In this document: piece by piece, positions 15,861 to 24,369 of the stretch
How positions within the stretch are numbered: the first letter of the stretch is position 1
Layout: the number at the start of each line of letters is the position of its first letter
Assembly (NCBI GenBank): GCA_937896885.1
Contig: CALBNX010000037.1
Span: 1 to 41,616, forward strand
Length of the DNA stretch: 41,616 bases
Direction: 5' to 3'
Source: an uncultured Clostridia bacterium
GTDB lineage: Bacteria; Bacillota; Clostridia; Oscillospirales; Acutalibacteraceae
Notes under the pieces: generated by a model
Database searches by the model: none
Told to the model about the DNA's origin: nothing
Seen by the model: only the letters and a program-made list of their open reading frames with translations
Position numbers and translations under genes: made by a program

Positions 15861-16451
15861 TCATAATCCAATTTGTAATGTTATTGGCTTTATTTCTACA
15901 TTTAAGTCGTATGGTGGGTAATTCCACAATACAAAATCTGCACGACTTGTGAAATAACTTTCGTCTTTTTGTGCATTAATTCTTTCAAGCGCTTTTTCTT
16001 CTGTGATGTTATCCCTTTTCATTATGCGTTCAAGTCGAATTTCTTTTGGTGCAACAACTGCAACAGTAAAATCACAGAGTGCGTCTTCGCCACTTTCAAA
16101 AAGTGCAATAGCATCAATGATAACGCCACGATAACCAACTTCAGCCATATCTTTGATAATGGATTGAATTTCTTCAGTTACAGCAGGGTGAGTAATCTCA
16201 TTTAAAGCATTTGTGCTTTGCTCATCTGCAAAAGCACGAGTTGCAAGTAACGGACGGTTTGTTGTGCCATCGTTGTTGATTACATCGTCACCAAAGCGCT
16301 CTTTTAATTTATTTTTGACATTTTCGTTGTTGTTTATAACTTCACGGGCAACCTTGTCGGCGTCAATGTGATAGCAACCGTATGCCATCAACTTTTGTGC
16401 AACGGTGCTTTTGCCAGCACCCGTAAGCCCCGTAAGACCGATAATTTTCAT
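15861..16451 (-). CDS. coaE: Dephospho-CoA kinase
   Basis: 196 residues, the usual length. P-loop GLTGLTGAGKSTVAQKL at the N-terminus, HIDADKVAREV (substrate Asp), a lid region with RIMKRDNITEEKALERI, and TSRADFVLWN near the end. It phosphorylates the 3'-OH of dephospho-CoA, the last step of coenzyme A synthesis. Its start codon shares one base with the stop of tsaC (TAATG), so it is tightly coupled. Confidence 0.95.
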   Translation of the reverse strand: MKIIGLTGLTGAGKSTVAQKLMAYGCYHIDADKVAREVINNNENVKNKLKERFGDDVINNDGTTNRPLLATRAFADEQSTNALNEITHPAVTEEIQSIIKDMAEVGYRGVIIDAIALFESGEDALCDFTVAVVAPKEIRLERIMKRDNITEEKALERINAQKDESYFTSRADFVLWNYPPYDLNVEIKPITLQIGL

Positions 16452-17470
16452 TATATCACCTTGATTTTAAACCCTGCTGCTCGTATGAGTCTGTTATATA
16501 CTGCCAGACCCATACCCTTTGTATCAGGACAACGAGCGTAAACTTTTGTAGCACCCTTTTCGTCCAATTCACGAAGAGCATCAAAAAGTCTTGAGGATTG
16601 ACTATAACCGTCATTTTTGTCACCATATGTAACTGCAGAACAAGAAAGATTTAATTCTTCACCGTTGAATACAAGTGCAGTAACGTTATCTTCACTTTCA
16701 CAAAGCTTTTTAAAAGTTTCAAAATCACTTTTTATAATCGTTATGTCTGCACTCGGTGCATAATGCTTATATTTCATACCCGGTGAAGATGCCACGGCAC
16801 CTTCTTCTAACTTATTGAGCACAGCATCGTCAACTACAATTTCACCAATAAGCTCAGTCATTTCTTCAAGTGTAACACCACCTGGACGAAGAAGTCTTGG
16901 TGGTTCTTCAGCAAATGAAATAACAGTTGATTCAACACCAATTTCACAGTTTCCGCCGTCAATAATCAGCGGAATTCTGCCATTCATATCGTCAAATACA
17001 TATTTCGCATTTGTGGGGCTTGGACTACCTGAAAGATTTGCAGATGGTGCAGCAAGTGGTAAACCACAACTTTCAATTATTGCCCTTGCATAATCACTTT
17101 TTGGCATACGAACAGCAACCGTGTCGAGATTTCCTGAAACCACATTTGAAACTCTGTCACTCTTTTTCATAATCATAGTAAGAGGAGCAGGCCAGAATTT
17201 ATTTGCCATAACCTTAACTTTTTCGGGAATTTCAGCAACAAGTGGCTCTAAATCTTCAAATTTTGCAATATGCACAATAAGCGGGTTATCACTTGGTCGT
17301 CCCTTTGCAATGAAAATCTTTTTCACTGCTTCTTCGTCAAAAGCATTTGCAGCAAGTCCATAAACGGTTTCAGTGGGGATTCCCACAACTTCACCGTTTT
17401 TAAGAAGCTTTGAAGATTCTTCTAGTGCCTTGTCATATTCAGTTGTAATGTTAATTACTACTGTATTCAT
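16451..17470 (-). CDS. tsaC: Threonylcarbamoyl-AMP synthase (Sua5 type)
   Basis: About 339 residues, the long Sua5 form. The YrdC domain occupies about residues 10-205, with GIPTETVYGLAANAFDEEAV, KGRPSDNPLIVHI and SANLSGSPSPT. A linker with SPGMKYKHYAPSADI leads to the C-terminal Sua5 domain. It makes threonylcarbamoyl-AMP for the t6A37 tRNA modification. ATG 17470 has AAAGGA 11 bases upstream; a TTG at 17476 is an alternative. The start overlaps the end of the upstream gene by about 20 bases. Confidence 0.93.
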   Translation of the reverse strand: MNTVVINITTEYDKALEESSKLLKNGEVVGIPTETVYGLAANAFDEEAVKKIFIAKGRPSDNPLIVHIAKFEDLEPLVAEIPEKVKVMANKFWPAPLTMIMKKSDRVSNVVSGNLDTVAVRMPKSDYARAIIESCGLPLAAPSANLSGSPSPTNAKYVFDDMNGRIPLIIDGGNCEIGVESTVISFAEEPPRLLRPGGVTLEEMTELIGEIVVDDAVLNKLEEGAVASSPGMKYKHYAPSADITIIKSDFETFKKLCESEDNVTALVFNGEELNLSCSAVTYGDKNDGYSQSSRLFDALRELDEKGATKVYARCPDTKGMGLAVYNRLIRAAGFKIKVI

Positions 17471-18305
17471 TTTCAAGATATTCCTTTGCTACTCTGCAAT
17501 CATATAATTCAAAATTTCCATTTGCTACTTGAATTAATGCGTTTGCATATTGGATTGCTTTTTCTTTATTATCGCGTCTTTTATAGTAGTTGAAAATAGC
17601 AAAATATCGTGAAAAAACAGCTCTTTTTCCAATACGCTCAGCTAATTTCATATCATTTAAAACGACGGTTTCAAAATTAGGGTCATCAGTAAAGAATGAA
17701 TTTACAAAATGAGAGTTGTTATCAATAATATTGATAAGGTTAATTTTTTCTAAACCTTTAGCCGAATCTTTGAATTCATAAGATTTCTTTATGTTGACTT
17801 GGTATTCGTCAAATTCTTCTTCATAAAGATTAAGAACAGCTTTGTTATAGAAAAATGCTGCAGATATAAGTGGACTTGTTTCTGTGCCAAAATGCTGAAG
17901 GAATAATTCGTTTTCTTCTTTTGCTTGTTGAAAATTTCCTAAGTTTATTAAATAGGCAATTCTGTTGGCACAAAGTTGTTGAAATTCTTTTTTAAACTCC
18001 GGATTTATTATTTGCAAAATATAATCTGTTCTTCTAAGTGCTTCACTCATTTGAAGCTCGTCTTGTGGTTGAACTGACAAAGCTATTTTTGAATTCACTA
18101 CTAATTTAGGAAAGAATAGTAACATTATTGCGACCAGAATAAGAGTAACAAAAAGAGTAATTGTGTCAGAATCTATCGTAGTTGAATAAGAAGTTGCGAC
18201 TACGAGAAAAGCAAGTGAAAAGTAAAGTGCTGTAGAAGTGATTTTGAAGGTAGTCGGTTTAGAAATTGCAAACTTATCTAGTTTGTTTATTTTAAATTTC
18301 TTCAT
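17451..18305 (-). CDS. Unknown membrane protein with TPR-like cytoplasmic domain
   Basis: 284 residues, family not recognised. A basic N-terminus (KKFKINKLDKF) is followed by two membrane helices (about 25-42 and 48-67), then a soluble, mostly helical part with paired helices that look like degenerate tetratricopeptide repeats: LCANRIAYLINLGNFQQAKE, AAFFYNKAVLNLYEEEFDEY and FNYYKRRDNKEKAIQYANAL. It probably acts as a membrane-bound scaffold. It lies inside a housekeeping operon between prfA and tsaC and overlaps tsaC. AAAGGAT precedes ATG 18305 by 8 bases. Confidence 0.75.
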   Translation of the reverse strand: MKKFKINKLDKFAISKPTTFKITSTALYFSLAFLVVATSYSTTIDSDTITLFVTLILVAIMLLFFPKLVVNSKIALSVQPQDELQMSEALRRTDYILQIINPEFKKEFQQLCANRIAYLINLGNFQQAKEENELFLQHFGTETSPLISAAFFYNKAVLNLYEEEFDEYQVNIKKSYEFKDSAKGLEKINLINIIDNNSHFVNSFFTDDPNFETVVLNDMKLAERIGKRAVFSRYFAIFNYYKRRDNKEKAIQYANALIQVANGNFELYDCRVAKEYLENEYSSN

Positions 18306-18329
18306 AAAAATATCCTTTCAAACAAATTT

Positions 18330-19400
18330 TTACTCGTTCGCCTTTAATTTTTCAGCAGTATCTGCTGTGATAAGTGCATCAATAATCTCATCAAGGTCAC
18401 CGTTCATAATCTGCTCGATTTTATAAAGAGTAAGACCAATTCTGTGGTCGCTTACACGACCTTGTGGGAAGTTGTAGGTTCTGATTCGTTCGCTTCTGTC
18501 GCCAGTACCAACCTGACTTTTTCTTTGACCTGCAATTTCAGCGTCGTGCTTTGCCTGTTCAATTTCTAAAAGACGTGAACGGAGAACTTTAAGTGCTTTA
18601 TCTTTATTCTTATGCTGACTGCGTTCGTCCTGACACTCAACAACCATACCTGTTGGTAAGTGAGTAACACGGATAGCAGATGAGGTCTTGTTAACTTTTT
18701 GTCCACCCGCACCACTTGAACGGAAAACATCAATTTGAAGCTCTGCAGGGTTAAGTTCAAAGTCAACGTCTTCAGCTTCAGGGAGAACAGCAACAGTAAC
18801 AGTTGATGTTTGAATTCTACCTTGACTTTCTGTTTCGGGAACACGCTGAACTCTGTGAACACCACTTTCAAACTTGAAGCGAGAATATGCACCGTCACCG
18901 TCAACAGAGAAGATAACTTCTTTGTAACCACCAAGTTCAGTTGGGTTTTCTGAAAGAATTTCCATTTTCCAACCACGAGCTTCAGCATACATTGTGTACA
19001 TTCTGAAAAGTGAGTTTGCGAAAAGTGCTGCCTCTTCACCACCTGCACCGCCACGGATTTCAATAATAACGTTTTTGTCATCATTAGGGTCACGGGGTAG
19101 AAGAAGTATTTTAAGTTCTTCCCAAGTTACTTCAAGCATTTCTTTTGCAGTTTCAAACTCTTCTTGAACCATTTCTTTGAAATCTTTATCCATTCCACCC
19201 TCGTCGAGGAGCATTTTTGACTCTTCAAAGGTGTCTTTGTGTTTTTTATATTCACGGAACTTCTCAACAATGGGAGTAAGTTGCTTTAACTCTTTCATAA
19301 GTTTTGTATAGAGTTGTTGGTCACTTACAGTTGCAGGGTCGCATAACTGCTCATTAACACTATCAAATCTTGCTTCAATACCTAACAATTTATCAAACAT
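18330..19400 (-). CDS. prfA: Peptide chain release factor 1
   Basis: About 356 residues. The GGQ peptidyl-tRNA hydrolysis motif is in SSGAGGQKVNKTSSAIRVTH, preceded by VQRVPETESQGRIQTS, which carries the stop-codon reading PxT tripeptide of RF1 (RF2 would have SPF). The end DHRIGLTLYKIEQIMNG is typical. It terminates translation at UAA and UAG. ATG 19400 is preferred because GGGAGA lies 6 bases upstream; ATG 19406 is too close to that site. No prmC follows, unlike in many Firmicutes. Confidence 0.96.
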   Translation of the reverse strand: MFDKLLGIEARFDSVNEQLCDPATVSDQQLYTKLMKELKQLTPIVEKFREYKKHKDTFEESKMLLDEGGMDKDFKEMVQEEFETAKEMLEVTWEELKILLLPRDPNDDKNVIIEIRGGAGGEEAALFANSLFRMYTMYAEARGWKMEILSENPTELGGYKEVIFSVDGDGAYSRFKFESGVHRVQRVPETESQGRIQTSTVTVAVLPEAEDVDFELNPAELQIDVFRSSGAGGQKVNKTSSAIRVTHLPTGMVVECQDERSQHKNKDKALKVLRSRLLEIEQAKHDAEIAGQRKSQVGTGDRSERIRTYNFPQGRVSDHRIGLTLYKIEQIMNGDLDEIIDALITADTAEKLKANE

Positions 19401-19584
19401 TTTCATTCTCCCTGATTATCTTTTTAATATTTTTTTCAATCTTTGCGCGTGGCACCATAACCTCACGCTCACAGTTAGTGCAGCGGATACGAAAATCCAT
19501 ACCTGAACGAAGCACTAAAAACTGTTTGCAACCACAGGGATGTGGCTTTTTCATTTCAAGAATATCATTAACTCTAACATCCAT
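19393..19584 (-). CDS. DUF951 family small zinc-ribbon-like protein
   Basis: 63 residues. MDVRVNDILEMKKPHPCGC, then RSGMDFRIRCTNCEREVMVPR, gives the DUF951 pattern with Cys pairs CGC and CTNC, probably binding zinc. Its function is unknown; it is widespread in Firmicutes. ATG 19584 is chosen because GAGGTA precedes it. The stop overlaps the prfA start by 8 bases. It is the first gene of the operon. Confidence 0.88.
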   Translation of the reverse strand: MDVRVNDILEMKKPHPCGCKQFLVLRSGMDFRIRCTNCEREVMVPRAKIEKNIKKIIRENENV

Positions 19585-19714
19585 AAAATTTACCTCAAAA
19601 TATATTACATTATATAATATCATAAACTTTATAAAAATAAAATACCTATTTTTAATTCTTAATCACTCTTTTGTTTCATATTTATATATTAATTTTAAAG
19701 TAAAGGTGATAAAT

Positions 19715-20638
19715 ATGAAAAAATACTACCCTGAAGGGTTTTTGATTGAGAAAAAGCACAATAAAAAGTCAATGGAGTCAATCGGCGAATTGCGAGACTG
19801 CTTTTTAGAAGACCGAATTCTTGAAGCAAAAGCGACTCTTTGCGACAGAGACCACAATCTTCATGTTGATTTAGGTGCGATTAAAGGTGTTATTCCAAGA
19901 GAAGAATGTGCAATGGGTATTTCTGATGGGAGTGTTCGTGATATTGCGATAATTTCAAGGGTAAATAAACCTATCTGCTTCAAAATCATTGATTTTATGG
20001 ATGATGGAATTGGAAATCGCACAGCAATTCTTAGTCGTAGAGCAGTTCAAGAAGAATGTGTTGAAGAATACATAAAAAAACTAACACCCGGTGACATTAT
20101 CAATGCAAGAGTAACACATAATGAAACTTTCGGCTCGTTTTGTGATATCGGTTGTGGAATTTCAGCACTTTTGCCCATTGATAGTATATCCGTTTCAAGA
20201 ATACCACACCCAAGCGTGAGATTATCGGTGAATACTGTTATCAAAGCTGTTGTAAAAAATATTGACGAAAAAAACAGAGTAACACTTTCACTTAAAGAAT
20301 TATTAGGTACTTGGGAAGAAAATGTACAGAATTTCAAGGCGGGGCAAACGGTTGGTGGTGTAGTCCGCTCCATTGAAAAATATGGAGTTTTCATTGAATT
20401 AGCACCTAATCTTGCGGGTCTTGCTGAATATTCAAGCGATGTGCAAGAAGGAGATTTAGCTAGTGTTTATATAAAGAGCATAAATCCAGAAAAGATGAAA
20501 ATTAAGCTTTCGATAGTTGACAGCTTCCCCAATAATGACCAGCCTGACCCTGTTAAATATTATTATGATGGAGAGCATATTGACGATTGGCAATATTCAC
20601 CAAAAAACGCCGAGAAAAATATATTTTCCATATTTTAA
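19715..20638 (+). CDS. S1 RNA-binding domain protein
   Basis: 307 residues. At least two S1 (OB-fold) domains are visible: about 120-190 (LTPGDIINARVTHNETFGSFCDIG ... RVTLSLKELLG) and about 205-265 (FKAGQTVGGVVRSIEKYGVFIEL ... MKIKLSIVD). A weaker S1-like fold covers residues 30-110. It resembles short ribosomal protein S1 homologues of Clostridia that bind RNA; its exact role is unknown. The ribosome site AAAGGTGAT precedes ATG 19715. The 130 bp upstream is very AT-rich and separates it from the divergent DUF951 operon. Confidence 0.8.
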   Translation: MKKYYPEGFLIEKKHNKKSMESIGELRDCFLEDRILEAKATLCDRDHNLHVDLGAIKGVIPREECAMGISDGSVRDIAIISRVNKPICFKIIDFMDDGIGNRTAILSRRAVQEECVEEYIKKLTPGDIINARVTHNETFGSFCDIGCGISALLPIDSISVSRIPHPSVRLSVNTVIKAVVKNIDEKNRVTLSLKELLGTWEENVQNFKAGQTVGGVVRSIEKYGVFIELAPNLAGLAEYSSDVQEGDLASVYIKSINPEKMKIKLSIVDSFPNNDQPDPVKYYYDGEHIDDWQYSPKNAEKNIFSIF

Positions 20639-20647
20639 AAAAATGTT

Positions 20648-20689
20648 AAAAATGTGTTGTAATATGCAAAAAAATGTGATAAAATATGC
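20648..20689. promoter_or_regulatory. Promoter built on a 22 bp tandem repeat
   Basis: Two near-identical units starting AAAAATGTG and ending AATATGC lie at 20648-20667 and 20670-20689. A sigma-A promoter runs through them: TTGTAA (20657-20662), 17 bp, TAAAAT (20680-20685). The repeat phase of 22 bp is about two helical turns, which would suit a dimeric regulator on one face of the DNA. It drives the surface hydrolase gene. Confidence 0.5.
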
Positions 20690-20716
20690 CTAGTTATATT
20701 ATAACGGAGGGATATT

Positions 20717-22765
20717 ATGAAAAAAAGAAACATAATTATCAGCGTTTGTCTTGTTACAGTTATGCTTACAACAATGCTTGTTCCTGCATTTGCTGCATTG
20801 GGCGACGCAAAAGCAGATAGCAAAGTGCCAGTAATTCAGGTTCGTGGTATCGGCGAAACACTCTATGATGGCGCAGGAAATGAAATTTTCTCAGCAGGAA
20901 ATATCGTTAGCGGTATTTTACCTGTGCTTCCACAACTTGCAACATACCTTACAGACACAAATAATGTTGACGTGCTTATTGATGCTTTGGAACAAGCAGT
21001 AAAAACAATTTTTGCACCTGTTATGTATGATAACAATGGCAACAGAACAAATGTGGTTAAAGTTGCTGATTCAAAAGCTCCTATCAACACAGATACAGAC
21101 CTTGGCTTTACTCCATCATCTGAACAGACTCTTGCATATATGCTTGCAGAAGAGCTTGGCGATGACCAATCATATATCTTTACATATGACTGGACAGCAG
21201 ACCCATTTGAAGTTGCTGAACAGCTTGATGCTTATATTGAAATGGTTAAAGACAAGACAGGCTCAGACAAAGTTTCACTTTGTGCAGAAAGCATGGGCGG
21301 TGCTGTTGTAAACACATATATTTCAACATTGAGCCCAATTTTTGATATGCAGAAACTTGCATCAATTGAAACAGTTGTTATGTCTAACTCTGCTTTCAAT
21401 GGTCTTGAAATGTTGGGCCAGCTTTTCACAGGCAACACAGATATCGACGGTGAAAAACTGGGTGAACTTATCAAACAAGAAGTTCTTGGTAACCCAGAAC
21501 TTTCAAGCCTTATTCCATCACTTGGCCTTTTAACAACAATTGCTGAAATGGCTGACCAGATTATGCTTGCAGGCAAGGATAGAATTTATAACGAAATCCT
21601 TATCCCTGTATTTGGTTATATCCCTTCATTCTGGAGCCTTGTTCCAGCTGATAAATATGATGCTGCTGAAAGCTATATGCTTGAAAACGCAGGTTCAAAC
21701 CTTAAATCTACAGTAGCTCGTTATCAAGGCGTTGTAGCAGGCTCAACAACTAATATGGCTTTAGTACAGTTGTTTGGGGCTAATTATTACAATGTTTCTA
21801 ACTATAACAGATATATCGCTCCTGTAACACCATCAGCAAACTGGAATAGTGACGGTGTTATTGAAACAATCAATACAAGTAGCTTTGCAAAAGTTGCAAA
21901 TATTGGTGAAACATTAGATGCTACATATGGCGGAGATTATGCTAACAAAAAAGCAGAATTTGATGCAAACAAAGAAGAATTCCTTGCAAATAATCCAAGA
22001 ATTTCTCCTGATTTCGTAGTTGATGCTTCAACTTGTGATTATCCTACAAAAACATGGTTTATCAAGAACCTTGGTCATATCGCTTATGATATGAATGATG
22101 GCACAGGCGATTTCTATGTATGGCTTCTTACAGGTGCTGACAAGTGTACAGTTGAGTCAAATCCTGAATATCCTCAGTTTATGTATTATGATGCATCAAT
22201 TCCAGAGCTTATGACTTGGGAAGAAAAAGCAGAAATGGATGAAAATGCAGGTGACGGAATCACAATTCCTGGTATCGACCTTCCTGAGATTCCAGGTGTG
22301 GAACTTCCTGATATTCCAGAAATCACAATTCCTGAAATTCCTGGTGTTGACTTAGAAGGACTTTTAGGCGCAATGGAAGGTGGTCTTGACAGTCTTCTCG
22401 GTGGCCTTGGCGGCACAGGTGGTGGCGGAATGGACCTTGGCGGTATCGTTGATACAATTACAGGTATTGGCGGAATGCTCGGCAATCTCGTTGGTGGTCT
22501 TTTTGGTGGTGGCGAAACTCCAGTAGAGCCTGAAACAGAGCCTGAAACAGAACCAGAAACAGAGCCTGAAACAGAAGCTCCAACAGAAGCTCCAACACAG
22601 CCAGCCCCAACACAGCCAGCTCCACAACAGAACAATAACAATAACAATAACAGCCAGCCAACAACTGGCACACCAGTAGAAGTTGAAGGCGGAAACTTCA
22701 ATTTGTGGTTAGCAGTTGTTGTTGCAACATTAGCAGTTCTTGGAATTTTAGTTGTTGCTCTCTAA
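20717..22765 (+). CDS. Exported alpha/beta-hydrolase-like surface protein with Pro/Glu/Thr stalk and C-terminal anchor
   Basis: 682 residues. A signal peptide (residues 1-26, ending AFA) leads to a lipase-like domain: VPVIQVRGIGETLYDG at the start (oxyanion region) and SLCAESMGGAVV with Ser192 as a likely nucleophile (A-x-S-x-G instead of G-x-S-x-G). From about 510 follow IPG/LPEIP repeats, a glycine-rich stretch, an (ETEP)n/(TEAP)n stalk and an Asn run. The protein ends in a hydrophobic helix LWLAVVVATLAVLGILVVAL with no basic tail and no LPXTG, so it is probably anchored by the helix. The stalk suggests reach through the cell wall. The substrate is unknown, perhaps a lipid or ester. Confidence 0.72.
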   Translation: MKKRNIIISVCLVTVMLTTMLVPAFAALGDAKADSKVPVIQVRGIGETLYDGAGNEIFSAGNIVSGILPVLPQLATYLTDTNNVDVLIDALEQAVKTIFAPVMYDNNGNRTNVVKVADSKAPINTDTDLGFTPSSEQTLAYMLAEELGDDQSYIFTYDWTADPFEVAEQLDAYIEMVKDKTGSDKVSLCAESMGGAVVNTYISTLSPIFDMQKLASIETVVMSNSAFNGLEMLGQLFTGNTDIDGEKLGELIKQEVLGNPELSSLIPSLGLLTTIAEMADQIMLAGKDRIYNEILIPVFGYIPSFWSLVPADKYDAAESYMLENAGSNLKSTVARYQGVVAGSTTNMALVQLFGANYYNVSNYNRYIAPVTPSANWNSDGVIETINTSSFAKVANIGETLDATYGGDYANKKAEFDANKEEFLANNPRISPDFVVDASTCDYPTKTWFIKNLGHIAYDMNDGTGDFYVWLLTGADKCTVESNPEYPQFMYYDASIPELMTWEEKAEMDENAGDGITIPGIDLPEIPGVELPDIPEITIPEIPGVDLEGLLGAMEGGLDSLLGGLGGTGGGGMDLGGIVDTITGIGGMLGNLVGGLFGGGETPVEPETEPETEPETEPETEAPTEAPTQPAPTQPAPQQNNNNNNNSQPTTGTPVEVEGGNFNLWLAVVVATLAVLGILVVAL

Positions 22766-22780
22766 TTTGAATTTAAAATT

Positions 22781-22814
22781 AACAGCAGAGATTTTTTCTC
22801 TGCTGTTTTTTTAT
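22781..22814 (+). terminator. Rho-independent terminator after the surface hydrolase gene
   Basis: 10 bp stem (AACAGCAGAG and complement) with a 7-base loop, followed by a run of T (22806-22812). Confidence 0.88.
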
Positions 22815-22815
22815 C

Positions 22816-22844
22816 TTGATTTTTACAATAAACAATAGTATAAT
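22816..22844 (+). promoter_or_regulatory. asnS promoter
   Basis: TTGATT (22816-22821), 17 bp spacer, TATAAT (22839-22844), 37 bases before the asnS start. It begins directly after the preceding terminator. No T-box leader fits in this short gap. Confidence 0.7.
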
Positions 22845-22881
22845 TATTCGGTAAATACAAATATATCTGAGGAGAGTTAAA

Positions 22882-24255
22882 ATGTATATTTGCGATTTGT
22901 TTAATAACAAAGAAGAATACATTGGTAAAGTTGTAAAGCTCAACGGTTGGGTTAGAAATCACAGAAAACAAAAGAATATGGGCTTTATCGACTTTTATGA
23001 TGGTACAATCTTTAATGTGTTGCAGGTAGTTTATGATAGCGCATCACCTGAATTTCAAGGTCTTGTAAACACAGTTAAGGTTGGTTGCTGTATCGAAGTT
23101 GAGGGTAAGGTTGTTGTTAACGAAAACAACGGTTCAATCGAAATTTCACCAATCAATGTTGAAATCAAGGGTGAATGTGATGAAGATTATCCAATTCAGC
23201 CTAAAAGACATACACTTGAATTCTTGAGAGAAAATGCATATCTTCGTCCAAGAACAAGACTTTTTCAAGCTGTGTTTAAGGTAAGAAGTGTTGCATCAAT
23301 GGCAATTCACGAATATTTCCAGAACAACGGTTATGTTTATGTGCACACACCGCTTCTCACATCAAACGATGCTGAGGGTGCAGGTAACACATTCACAGTT
23401 ACAACCTATGACCCACTTGATAACGACAAGAAAGATTACGCTGACGATTTCTTTGGCAAACATTCTTCTCTTGCTGTTACAGGTCAGTTAGAGGGCGAAA
23501 CATTTGCTCTTGCATTCAGCAAGATTTATACATTCGGACCAACATTCAGAGCAGAAAATTCTAACACAAGAACACACGCTGCTGAATTCTGGATGATTGA
23601 GCCTGAAATTGCATTTGCAGATTTATTTGACCTTATGGATGTTGAAGAAGATTTCCTTAAATCAATTCTCAAAACAATTATGGACCGTTGTCCTGCAGAA
23701 CTTGAATTCCTTGAAAAATTTAACGGAATCAATCTTCGTGAGAGAATGACAAAGCTTATTGAAAGTGAAATTGTGAGACTTCCATTCAAAGATGCAATCA
23801 CAATTCTTAAAGAAGCAGATGCTACTGAAAACTTCAAATTCAAGCCTGAATATACGGAAGACCTTGCTCGTGAGCATGAAAAATATCTCACAGAGAAAAA
23901 ATTCAATGCTCCTGTTTTTGTTTATGACTGGCCAAAGGAATTTAAGGCATTCTATATGTATCAGAATGACGACGGAAGCACAGTTGCAGCAGTTGACTTG
24001 CTTGTTCCAGATGCAGGTGAATTGATGGGTGGTAGCCAGAGAGAAACAAGATATGACCGTCTTATCGGCCGTATGAATGAACTTGGCATTGCACCTGAAT
24101 CACTTGATTGGTATTGCAATCTCCGTAAATATGGTGGTTGCACACACTCAGGTTTCGGCATGGGCTTCGAAAGACTTCTTATTTATGTTACAGGTATGGA
24201 AAATATCCGTGATGTTATCCCTTATTGCAGAACACCTAAAAACTGCGATTTCTAA
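22882..24255 (+). CDS. asnS: Asparagine--tRNA ligase
   Basis: 457 residues, class II synthetase. The OB-fold anticodon domain is at the N-terminus (GKVVKLNGWVRNHRKQKNMGFIDFYDG), motif 2 lies in FGPTFRAENSNTRTHAAEFWMIEPE, and motif 3 is GFGMGFERLLIYVTGMENIRDVIPYCR. PLLTSNDAEGAGNTF and the final PYCRTPKNC distinguish AsnRS from AspRS. It charges tRNA-Asn. The ribosome site GAGGAGAG precedes ATG 22882. Confidence 0.96.
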   Translation: MYICDLFNNKEEYIGKVVKLNGWVRNHRKQKNMGFIDFYDGTIFNVLQVVYDSASPEFQGLVNTVKVGCCIEVEGKVVVNENNGSIEISPINVEIKGECDEDYPIQPKRHTLEFLRENAYLRPRTRLFQAVFKVRSVASMAIHEYFQNNGYVYVHTPLLTSNDAEGAGNTFTVTTYDPLDNDKKDYADDFFGKHSSLAVTGQLEGETFALAFSKIYTFGPTFRAENSNTRTHAAEFWMIEPEIAFADLFDLMDVEEDFLKSILKTIMDRCPAELEFLEKFNGINLRERMTKLIESEIVRLPFKDAITILKEADATENFKFKPEYTEDLAREHEKYLTEKKFNAPVFVYDWPKEFKAFYMYQNDDGSTVAAVDLLVPDAGELMGGSQRETRYDRLIGRMNELGIAPESLDWYCNLRKYGGCTHSGFGMGFERLLIYVTGMENIRDVIPYCRTPKNCDF

Positions 24256-24271
24256 TTAAATAAAAAATTTA

Positions 24272-24299
24272 AGGGACGGTAAAACCGTCCCTCATTTTT
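24272..24299 (+). terminator. asnS terminator
   Basis: 9 bp perfect stem (AGGGACGGT / ACCGTCCCT) with loop AAA, followed by CATTTTT. Confidence 0.75.
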
Positions 24300-24325
24300 G
24301 CAACAAATTTGATTTGTTGAACAAA

Positions 24326-24350
24326 AAAAGACCGTCATAGACGGTCTTTT
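24326..24350. terminator. Bidirectional terminator between asnS and asnA
   Basis: Perfect 11 bp stem (AAAAGACCGTC and complement) with loop ATA; A-run before and T-run after, so it works in both directions. It probably ends asnA on the minus strand. A small hairpin CAACAAAT/ATTTGTTG lies just before it at 24301-24319. Confidence 0.8.
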
Positions 24351-24369
24351 TAACTATTCTATAATGCTA

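Noticed and set aside
18566..19093. Open frame of 175 codons on the minus strand
   Set aside because: It is an out-of-frame reading within prfA, without ribosome site or family marks.
22186..22701. Open frame of 171 codons on the minus strand, Pro/Ser/Val-rich
   Set aside because: It is the reverse reading of the repetitive stalk and glycine-rich part of the surface hydrolase; repeats keep the frame open by chance.
22640..22765. LPXTG sortase signal in the surface hydrolase
   Set aside because: The sequence before the last helix reads QPTTG, not LPXTG, and no basic tail follows the helix.
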